Positions 54,044 to 60,444 of a stretch of DNA of 60,444 bases are shown here, in pieces. The first letter of the stretch is position 1. Each line of letters starts with the position of its first letter. Origin of the DNA: Bacteroidota bacterium (lineage in GTDB: Bacteria; Bacteroidota; Bacteroidia; Bacteroidales; F082); the NCBI GenBank assembly GCA_016845105.1, contig JAERTF010000139.1, positions 1 to 60,444 on the forward strand, read 5' to 3'. Both the position numbers and the translations under genes were made by a program. A model generated the notes under the pieces. That model was not told the origin of the DNA. It searched no databases and was given only the letters and a program-made list of their open reading frames with translations.

Positions 54044-54358
54044 GCGTCCAAAATTACAAATATTGGTATTTAGTTAATAAAGTGTTGATAACTATTTTTT
54101 ATCTGATTTATCATAACTGATAAATAGTTCATTCACAATTAAAAGGTGATGCAATAACTACAGTATTATTTGTACAGAGCTACAATGCCATAGTAAAATT
54201 TCATTTTTTCCATAGTAAACCACAGTATTCTGAAAAAACTAATATCCATTTTCCTACTATCCAGCAACTCAAAATCATAGATAGTAAATTGGTAAAAGAA
54301 ATTAGAAATATCACCACTTTGAAACTCAAACCTAATAAATACAAGAAGTTTATGGAAA
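54044..54358. other. 315-bp gap upstream of dnaB with direct and inverted repeats
   Basis: No gene. Contents: a minus-strand TAATTTTG box (54056-54049) next to the dnaB start; the inverted repeat AACTATTT (54090-54097)/AAATAGTT (54122-54129); the 10-bp direct repeat CCATAGTAAA at 54188-54197 and 54210-54219, spaced exactly 22 bp (two helical turns); and ACAGTATT twice (54160-54167, 54222-54229). This could be a protein-binding region controlling dnaB or the end of the exonuclease transcript. Confidence 0.4.
54049..54056 (-). promoter_or_regulatory. -7 box of the dnaB promoter, 5 nt from the start codon
   Basis: Minus-strand TAATTTTG (TAnnTTTG); the spacing to ATG (5 nt) is identical to that of rnz. 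No clear -33 box. Confidence 0.45.
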
Positions 54359-55069
54359 CTAACTTACAGTTACATCTGCTTCATTTAATAATGGCAAACC
54401 AAGATATCTCCTAAGCAACTGAACGATTGTTACTACATCCTTTTGACAATAAGTAACAATCCTATCCAATTCCTTATCGACCCAGTAAACATGACCAACC
54501 ATCGATCCATCGATATCATCCTTTGGGGTGGGAATATTAAAAATAGCAGCAAGTAGTTCGAGGGATGTATAATGCTTGTAGTCACCAAACTTCCATAATT
54601 CCATTGTGTCAAGATGTCGAATCTCCCATGGTTTTTTGCCTGCAAGATTTATTATATCAGGCAATCTGATTCCATTAACAAGCATTCTACGGGCGATATA
54701 AGGAAAATCAAACTCCTTACCATTATGTGCGCACAAAAGACTAGAATTAGTACTATAATGTTTATCCAACAACTGTGCAAATTCAGTTAGTAGTATCTTC
54801 TCATCGTCACCATAAAACGACTTTATTCGAAACTCCTTTCCATTCATATACCCACAAGATATACATACAATCTTACCAAATTCAGCATAAATTCCAGCAC
54901 TTGTATAAAGCTCATCGGCTGTTGATTCTGGTTTATTACGCTTTAATTGTTCAGCTTTCTTTTCCCATAAGTAACTAAATTTATCATCCAGTTCACCAAA
55001 AGTGGGAACTCCTGGAACAGTTTCTATATCAAGAAACAATACATTATCAAGTTTTAGATCGTTCAGCAT
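54359..55069 (-). CDS. PolB-type 3'-5' exonuclease
   Basis: 236 aa, RNase H-like DEDDy exonuclease without a polymerase domain. Exo I is VLFLDIETVPG (Asp and Glu), Exo II is LLCAHNGKEFDFPYIARRM (Asp), Exo III is RIVTYCQKDVVTIVQLLRR (Tyr/Asp). It matches the 'predicted PolB exonuclease-like 3'-5' exonuclease' family of Bacteroidota; probable role in DNA repair or proofreading. Upstream of dnaB on the same strand, 315 bp away. Confidence 0.9.
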   Translation of the reverse strand: MLNDLKLDNVLFLDIETVPGVPTFGELDDKFSYLWEKKAEQLKRNKPESTADELYTSAGIYAEFGKIVCISCGYMNGKEFRIKSFYGDDEKILLTEFAQLLDKHYSTNSSLLCAHNGKEFDFPYIARRMLVNGIRLPDIINLAGKKPWEIRHLDTMELWKFGDYKHYTSLELLAAIFNIPTPKDDIDGSMVGHVYWVDKELDRIVTYCQKDVVTIVQLLRRYLGLPLLNEADVTVS

Positions 55070-55143
55070 GGCAAAGGTTTTTTAGTAGATCAGAAATATA
55101 CAAAAAAATATTATATTCGGCAGTAATTTATGGAATTTACCAA

Positions 55144-56442
55144 ATGAAACTAAGTGTCAAAATACTTTTGATAGTTACTATCTTCCACATTGCTTCATGT
55201 GAGCAACATGATGAAATAAGCAAACCTGTAATTGAAATATTGAGCCCAGTTGAAAACCAACAATATATTCTACCCGACACAGTCACTATTGAATTCGATG
55301 TAAAGCACAATAGTATTATTGAATATATTAAAGTAAGTATCGACAATAGCAACTATATACCTTTAACACAACATGAGTTTATATACCCATCTGAAAATAA
55401 TTTTAAGGGAAAGGTTAAATTAGCTCTTGGCACATTGAGTAATTCAATAAAAAAACCACCCTACTACATTCACATAACAGTAGGTGATCTCAATGATATA
55501 CACCAAGAATATCTAAAAGTGGATTTAAAAAATTCAGAACTAAAAAACAAAGGTTTCTGTTTAGTGGTCGACAAAGGCGTAGATGTATTAGAACTTTGTT
55601 ATTATAACAGTGAGGCAAATTTACAGTTTACATCCACAATTGAAGGAAATTATGAATACTCTGAATCCTCAATTACTTCAGGGTCAATAATCATAGCAAC
55701 ATCCTTACCTCATCTATGCAGGTCATTTGACTTTATGAATGGTGAACTTAAGTGGAAGGATGAACCACAACTACCTTATCCCGAATATACCGGAATAAAA
55801 GTTGATGAAGATTTAGTATACCTTAGCACATCCATAGGCAGAATAATTGGTTTAAGGGCTGTTGGTGGTCTCAAGGCTTTTACTACAAAAGTACTTCCCG
55901 ATTCTATTCCAAATAATATTTGTGTAACCAGCAAATATTTAATAGCTGATTTCACACCCAGAAACTCCGGAATGAATTCTTGGGTTTCTTACCATAAACA
56001 AACAGGAAGTAAATTTCAAGTGTTTCAAACGAATCTTGAGACCATTGATATTCAATCAATCGACAATTCTAAAGTACTATTCTTTTGTAATGACTTATCA
56101 AAGGGTGTTATAATTACTTTTGATATCGAATCTAACCTAATTGAACAAACGGTTTCAGCACCTGATATACTTGTACACCATATTTCAAGAATTGACAATA
56201 ACAACTTCATATTATCTGATGAAAGATCAATTTTAGTTTTTAATCAACACAACAATTCATTCACCAAAATACTTGAAACAGAATTTGATATTATTGATAT
56301 GAAGTATGATACTATCTCAAACCAAATAAATTTAGCATATAACAATATGACTGAGATTATCTCATATCCAAACCTTATTATAACTTCTACAATTTTATCA
56401 GATTACTCCATCCAGGCAATGGAGCTTGTGCATGGATATTAG
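55144..56442 (+). CDS. Lipoprotein with N-terminal Ig-like and C-terminal beta-propeller-like region
   Basis: 432 aa with lipobox HIASC (Cys19), so a predicted outer-membrane lipoprotein. Residues about 28-130 form an Ig-like domain (PVIEILSPVENQQYILPDTVTIEFDV-type opening, with sequence VKVDLKN at the end). The rest shows repeated strand pairs (SITSGSIIIATS, KVDEDLVYLST, KVLFFCNDLSKG, NFILSDERSILVF) suggestive of a WD40/PQQ-like propeller. I do not recognise a specific family. Divergent from the exonuclease gene. Confidence 0.7.
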   Translation: MKLSVKILLIVTIFHIASCEQHDEISKPVIEILSPVENQQYILPDTVTIEFDVKHNSIIEYIKVSIDNSNYIPLTQHEFIYPSENNFKGKVKLALGTLSNSIKKPPYYIHITVGDLNDIHQEYLKVDLKNSELKNKGFCLVVDKGVDVLELCYYNSEANLQFTSTIEGNYEYSESSITSGSIIIATSLPHLCRSFDFMNGELKWKDEPQLPYPEYTGIKVDEDLVYLSTSIGRIIGLRAVGGLKAFTTKVLPDSIPNNICVTSKYLIADFTPRNSGMNSWVSYHKQTGSKFQVFQTNLETIDIQSIDNSKVLFFCNDLSKGVIITFDIESNLIEQTVSAPDILVHHISRIDNNNFILSDERSILVFNQHNNSFTKILETEFDIIDMKYDTISNQINLAYNNMTEIISYPNLIITSTILSDYSIQAMELVHGY

Positions 56443-56462
56443 GACATCTAGAATTGTTAGTT

Positions 56463-56470
56463 TACTTTTG
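56463..56470 (+). promoter_or_regulatory. -7 box for the aminotransferase gene
   Basis: TACTTTTG (TAnnTTTG) lies 21 bp after the stop of the lipoprotein gene and 92 nt before the aminotransferase ATG at 56563. No clear -33 box. Confidence 0.45.
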
Positions 56471-56562
56471 CAAAATTGCAGATGTTTACGAGTTGACATG
56501 CATTCGATATTAAAATTGTGTTGTCAATAATATCTGTTTAACACCAACTAATCATTACTACA

Positions 56563-58035
56563 ATGAGTGAACTATTAAAGCATTTTTCTGGATTTAGAAA
56601 AGATATAATTGGCGATGATATTTCGTTTGAAACGCCCTATGGCACAAAAAAAATGATTTATGCAGATTGGATTGCAAGCGGAAGGCTTTACAAACCAATT
56701 GAAGACAAAATGACTAATGTTATTGGTCCTAATATTGGAAATACACATACCGAGACTACCGAAACAGGAATATTAATGACCAATGCATATCAAACTGCTC
56801 ATCAAATTATTAAAAAACACGTTGGTGCAAATGATGATGATGTAATTATAACGGCCGGATCAGGTATGACAGCTGTTGTTAACAAACTCCAACGAATACT
56901 TGAACTTCGAAATTGCACCGAGTTTTTCGACAAGAGTGAAGGTATTGTTAAAGAAGAGCAGCCTGTTGTTTTTATAACTCATATGGAACATCATTCAAAT
57001 CAACAATCATGGCTCGAAACCATAGCGAAAGTTGTTGTTTTAGATCCTGATGAAGAAAACAACGTAGATACAAATGAGCTTATTAAGCAACTTGAACTAC
57101 ATAAAGAGAGTAGAATTAAAATTGGTTCATTTACCGGAGGTTCAAATGTTACCGGAGTAATTCCTCCATACTACGAAATGGCAGAGATAATGCATAAATA
57201 TGGTGGAATCGCAATGGTAGATTTTGCGGGCTCTGCACCCTATGTTGATATTAATATGCATCCTGAAAACCCAGAGCAAAGATTAGATGCAATCTTCTTT
57301 TCTCCACATAAATTTCTTGGTGGCCCAGGCAGCTCTGGTGTTTTAGTTTTTAATAAACGATTATACAGAAAACAAGTCCCAGATAATCCTGGTGGTGGTA
57401 CAGTTGAATGGACTGACCCTTGGGGTGGGCATAAATATTACGATGATATAGAACTACGAGAAGATGGTGGAACTCCAGGTTTTCTTCAAGCCATTAGAAC
57501 AGCATACACAATTAAAGTTAAGGATCAGCTTAATACAAAACTAATTGCTCAACGCGAAGACGAACTTGTTGAAAGAGCGTTTAAAGATTTTAATAAAATC
57601 AAAGGAATTCATATTCTGGCCGATAATGTTAAAAAGAGATTGGGTGTCTTTTCGTTTTGGTTTGCACATATTCATTTCAACCTAATCGTTAAGTTACTAA
57701 ATGACAGATTTGGAATACAAGTAAGAGGTGGCTGCGCCTGTGCCGGCACATACGGTCATTTTTTACTTAATGTAACACCCGAAGAATCGCATAGTATAGT
57801 AACTAGAATAAACAGTGGTGATTTATCAAATAAACCTGGCTTTGTTAGAGTCTCACTGCACCCAACAATGACTAACGAAGAATTAGACTTTATCATTTCC
57901 TCATTGAACGATGTTGTTGAAAACCATGAAGAATGGGGAAAAGATTATATTTATAACAATCGTACAAATGAATTTACACATAGGACTTTTAAATCAAATA
58001 TTTGCAGTACCATAGAGGATTGGTTTAGATTGTAA
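56563..58035 (+). CDS. Class V aminotransferase-fold PLP enzyme (cysteine desulfurase/selenocysteine lyase-like)
   Basis: 490 aa, PLP-dependent fold type I. The N-terminal segment DWIASGRLYKPIE leads to NTHTETTETG and TAGSGMTAVVNKLQ. The Schiff-base Lys is in FFSPHKFLGGPGSSG, with the PLP Asp in AMVDFAGSAPY. A Cys-containing loop VRGGCACAGTYGHF near the C-terminus resembles the catalytic-Cys loop of SufS/CsdA-like enzymes. Longer than SufS (about 410 aa), the extra length being in the C-terminal half. No suf or isc genes are adjacent, so a role outside Fe-S assembly is possible. Confidence 0.82.
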   Translation: MSELLKHFSGFRKDIIGDDISFETPYGTKKMIYADWIASGRLYKPIEDKMTNVIGPNIGNTHTETTETGILMTNAYQTAHQIIKKHVGANDDDVIITAGSGMTAVVNKLQRILELRNCTEFFDKSEGIVKEEQPVVFITHMEHHSNQQSWLETIAKVVVLDPDEENNVDTNELIKQLELHKESRIKIGSFTGGSNVTGVIPPYYEMAEIMHKYGGIAMVDFAGSAPYVDINMHPENPEQRLDAIFFSPHKFLGGPGSSGVLVFNKRLYRKQVPDNPGGGTVEWTDPWGGHKYYDDIELREDGGTPGFLQAIRTAYTIKVKDQLNTKLIAQREDELVERAFKDFNKIKGIHILADNVKKRLGVFSFWFAHIHFNLIVKLLNDRFGIQVRGGCACAGTYGHFLLNVTPEESHSIVTRINSGDLSNKPGFVRVSLHPTMTNEELDFIISSLNDVVENHEEWGKDYIYNNRTNEFTHRTFKSNICSTIEDWFRL

Positions 58036-58140
58036 TTTCCAAACCATCGATACAGATATGATTAATTACTGACCTATTATGTAGTATTTTCAAATTAGCA
58101 TTAACTAAAAATACTAGTTCAAAACTTGCAAGATAGTAAT

Positions 58141-59646
58141 ATGATAATTGGAAAAAAGACAATATACATAATTGCTTACTTCATTTTTGCATTATTCTGT
58201 TTCAGCTTATACAAGCGACTTCCTCATATTGACGATGCTTGGCTAGGAGAACAAGTATACTGGCTAAATAAAGATGGTATTGTTAAAAATGTACTTATGA
58301 AGTACTTTTTAAATAGTCATAATGAGTTAATAGCGTATCATAAACTTACGATTTGGTTTGGAGTTTTTTTTGTGAAAATCTTTGGGTTTTCGCTGCTCAC
58401 TTTAAAGTCGATTAGTTTAATATCTTTATTAATATTTCTATCGGCATACTATTATTATTGTGTTACACTAAATAAACTTGTTAGTAAACAAAATTTTATT
58501 CTGGTCGCTGGATTAATACTAATTGCTCCACATGTATTTGAATTTTCATTTGTTTACAGACCTGAATTGCCAATGATGGCAACTAGTTTCATTTCATTTA
58601 TTTTCCTGGATATTAGCAGAAACAATAAAAGAGAAACTTTATATATAATTGGCTCAGCATTTTTTACAGGACTTTCAGTTTTGATTCACTTGAATGGGCT
58701 TATATTTATTTCTGCCAGCGTTGTTTTTCTTATTTACCGAAAACAGTATAAGAGCATAATTTACTTTATAATAATAACACTGGGTATTTCGGCATACTAT
58801 TTTTCTCATTTTGATTCGATCCAGGAGTTTAATAGTTGGCGTGAAATAATTTCAAGTACAGAAGCTGATTCATTGAAATCTAACGAGTTTACCAAAGTAT
58901 TATTTGGCATGTTATCAAGTGTATTCAACGAACATTTAAGATTATTTCATAGCCCCAAAGAAATCGTTTTAACATTATTTACTGTACTCATTATTGTACT
59001 TGGTTTTTCTCAATTCAAAAAACAGAAACCAGGCTTATTGCTTTATTTCTTTATACTATTTCTTTCGATAGCTATTATTTCAATCAACAAATCAAGTAAG
59101 TATTCAGTAGTTTATTATCCATACATTGTACTGCTCATAATTTACTATGTAAAGAAAAACTTTACAATTAAGGGCAATAAATTCATAATATCAAAAAACA
59201 GTCGATCATACCTTTTCATTTTCTTCTTGAGTTTATTCATTGCTACTTCTTTATTCTACGATATTCTTATCTCATCTAAAAAGTACTATCCCTCACATAA
59301 CAGGAATATCACAATGAAGTACATTGAATCACCATCCCAAAACAAGACCATACTGGCTCCAATGATATTTATCTTTGATGAAATTGATAATTATAATGAG
59401 ATTATTGGTCTTATGTCGATTAACGAAAGGAAAAAGACTGAGCCAAATCTTAAAGGAAACGACTTTTTTATTACCGCTAATAATGAGGGAATCGATTATA
59501 TATTACTTACGGATTATTATTGGAAATCATTGGATCTTCCCGATACTTTAGTTACTCAGATTTCGCATTTTAATATAATTGGAAGGGAGTATGAGCTGAT
59601 AATTCTTCAAAATAATATGATCAGCAATAGTAACATTGGTGAATAA
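58141..59646 (+). CDS. Polytopic membrane protein, GT-C glycosyltransferase-like
   Basis: 501 aa from the ATG at 58141; a TTG five codons upstream (58126) is less likely. About ten transmembrane helices precede a soluble C-terminal domain of roughly 130 residues. The first extracytoplasmic loop carries RLPHIDDAWLGEQVYWLN; a paired-Asp loop after the first helix is the hallmark of GT-C enzymes such as ArnT/PMT (GT39) that use lipid-linked sugars. It may glycosylate lipid or protein in the envelope; the family assignment is tentative. Confidence 0.62.
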   Translation: MIIGKKTIYIIAYFIFALFCFSLYKRLPHIDDAWLGEQVYWLNKDGIVKNVLMKYFLNSHNELIAYHKLTIWFGVFFVKIFGFSLLTLKSISLISLLIFLSAYYYYCVTLNKLVSKQNFILVAGLILIAPHVFEFSFVYRPELPMMATSFISFIFLDISRNNKRETLYIIGSAFFTGLSVLIHLNGLIFISASVVFLIYRKQYKSIIYFIIITLGISAYYFSHFDSIQEFNSWREIISSTEADSLKSNEFTKVLFGMLSSVFNEHLRLFHSPKEIVLTLFTVLIIVLGFSQFKKQKPGLLLYFFILFLSIAIISINKSSKYSVVYYPYIVLLIIYYVKKNFTIKGNKFIISKNSRSYLFIFFLSLFIATSLFYDILISSKKYYPSHNRNITMKYIESPSQNKTILAPMIFIFDEIDNYNEIIGLMSINERKKTEPNLKGNDFFITANNEGIDYILLTDYYWKSLDLPDTLVTQISHFNIIGREYELIILQNNMISNSNIGE

Positions 59647-59664
59647 CAGCTCATAAAAACATAG

Positions 59665-59697
59665 TAAAAAAAAAGCACCGAAATTATTTCGATGCTT
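59665..59697 (-). terminator. Intrinsic terminator of the peroxiredoxin gene
   Basis: Read on the minus strand: AGCATCGAAA (59696-59687), a 3-nt loop and TTTCGGTGCT (59683-59674) with one G-U, followed by nine T (59674-59666). It lies between the convergent GT-C-like and peroxiredoxin genes. Confidence 0.88.
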
Positions 59698-59716
59698 TCA
59701 AATGTGTTTTTAATTA

Positions 59717-60349
59717 TTAATGCTCGCTTAGATATTTTGCAACACCACTTGCATCGGCTACCATGGCATCATCACCAATTTTCCAGTTGGCTGGACAAAC
59801 TTCTCCATTTTCTTCAAAATACTGAAGAGCATCAACCATACGTAAAGCTTCGTCTATGCTACGTCCAAGTGGTAAATCATTAACAACCTGATGACGCACA
59901 ACACCCTGTTTGTCAATCAAAAACAGTCCACGGAATGCAACTGGTTCACCATTAAATACTCCCTCACCATCCTCATTAATATCATATGAACCTGCAAGAA
60001 CATCGTAATTTTCGGAAATGGTTTTTGAAAGGTCACTTACCAATGGGTATTTAACACCTTTTATTCCCCCATCATTTTTTTCTGTATTTAACCATGCCCA
60101 ATGCGAGAATTGTGAATCAACTGAGCAACCAACTACCGCAACATTGCGCTTGTCAAATTCATCCATCTTTTCTTGAAATGCAATGATTTCGGTGGGACAT
60201 ACAAATGTAAAGTCCAATGGGTAGAAAAAGAATACTACATGTTTTTTTCCAATGTATTGCTCAAGTGAAAACTTCTCTACAAATTCGCCACCGTTAACAA
60301 CGGCATTGGCTTCAAATAATGGGGCTTTTTTTCCAACTAATACTGACAT
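59717..60349 (-). CDS. Typical 2-Cys peroxiredoxin (AhpC/Prx)
   Basis: 210 aa thiol peroxidase detoxifying H2O2 and organic peroxides. Peroxidatic Cys51 is in DFTFVCPTE, with the supporting Pro/Thr in FYPLDFTF. The resolving Cys185 is in GEVCPANW near the C-terminus, defining the typical 2-Cys dimer type. Further family motifs are GCSVDSQFSHWAW and RGLFLIDKQGVVRH. No ahpF gene is adjacent in the window, so the reducing partner is unknown. Confidence 0.95.
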   Translation of the reverse strand: MSVLVGKKAPLFEANAVVNGGEFVEKFSLEQYIGKKHVVFFFYPLDFTFVCPTEIIAFQEKMDEFDKRNVAVVGCSVDSQFSHWAWLNTEKNDGGIKGVKYPLVSDLSKTISENYDVLAGSYDINEDGEGVFNGEPVAFRGLFLIDKQGVVRHQVVNDLPLGRSIDEALRMVDALQYFEENGEVCPANWKIGDDAMVADASGVAKYLSEH

Positions 60350-60421
60350 AAATATTTATTTTAAATTGATTTCATTAATTAAAAAACTCTTCCTATGGGT
60401 TGAGTCAAAACATATAATTTG

Positions 60422-60429
60422 CAAATCTA
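60422..60429 (-). promoter_or_regulatory. -7 box of the peroxiredoxin promoter
   Basis: Minus-strand TAGATTTG (TAnnTTTG) at the right end of the window gives a leader of about 65 nt. Any -33 box would lie outside the window. Confidence 0.5.
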
Positions 60430-60444
60430 AGAATAATTTTAAAT

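Noticed and set aside
58126-58140. TTG start for the GT-C-like membrane protein
   Set aside because: The ATG five codons later starts directly before the first membrane helix and needs no rare start codon.
1-60444. tRNA, rRNA, insertion sequence, prophage or integron features
   Set aside because: No cloverleaf with a CCA-side pattern, no rRNA-like stretch, and no transposase or integrase frame was seen on either strand.

Overview
The window looks like an AT-rich chromosome segment (about one third G+C by eye) from a member of the Bacteroidota, probably a Bacteroidales/Marinilabiliales-like or related lineage. The evidence is type IX secretion (T9SS) cargo with both type A and type B C-terminal sorting domains, a PorP/SprF-family protein, a TonB-dependent receptor with a carboxypeptidase-regulatory-like N-domain, DUF1573, LruC and DUF4136 lipoproteins, ribosomal protein S1 with a Glu-rich N-terminal extension, and recurrent TAnnTTTG boxes upstream of genes, which is the Bacteroidota -7 element. 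I see no rRNA, tRNA, CRISPR array, insertion sequence or prophage. Most of the segment is stable chromosomal backbone with large cell-surface genes inserted between housekeeping genes.

Layout. 1-4.6 kb: a secreted gingipain-like C25 peptidase. 4.6-7.9 kb: argS and rlmD. 8.1-10.7 kb: divergent aroK and an LruC lipoprotein. 10.7-14.5 kb (minus): a type B T9SS cargo protein, a DUF1573 lipoprotein, yajC, a YbbR-domain protein and coaE in one apparent operon, preceded by a CoA-binding protein. 15.1-21.2 kb: clpB, ychF (minus) and rpsA. 21.3-22.2 kb: ribonuclease Z. 22.5-35.7 kb (minus): a three-gene operon coupled by ATGA overlaps, encoding a 3265-residue repeat adhesin with a type B sorting domain, an OmpA-family protein with TPR and PD40-like repeats, and a PorP/SprF protein. 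35.9-38.3 kb (minus): a family 9 glycosyltransferase, tsaC and a nitrilase. 38.5-47.1 kb (plus): a dihydroorotate-dehydrogenase-like protein, then envelope genes (FadL-like porin, DUF4136 lipoprotein, two small beta-barrels, a PCMD/type A sorting-domain protein, a TonB-dependent receptor). 47.2-51.6 kb: tyrosine/homogentisate catabolism (hmgA, hpd, fumarylacetoacetase) plus a flavin-reductase-like gene. 51.6-55.1 kb (minus): a DUF6263-like protein, dnaB and a PolB-type 3'-5' exonuclease. 55.1-60.4 kb: a lipoprotein, a class V aminotransferase-fold enzyme, a GT-C-like membrane protein and a 2-Cys peroxiredoxin.

The strongest system-level signal is the 13.2-kb adhesin/OmpA/PorP operon. The adhesin consists of ten three-domain units that alternate between two subtypes, giving five higher-order repeats with a very regular period of about 1,530 bp (510 residues). 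Its sorting-domain type and its neighbours fit a T9SS-exported adhesin with its own dedicated envelope partners, like SprB-SprF in gliding Bacteroidota. Other points worth following are a possible stand-alone small RNA with its own promoter and terminator between rnz and the porP gene, an imperfect inverted repeat in front of clpB, a structured-looking rpsA leader, and two genes (rnz, dnaB) whose -7 box lies only 5 nt before the start codon, implying almost leaderless mRNAs.

All family assignments come from reading the translated sequence; no database search was run.
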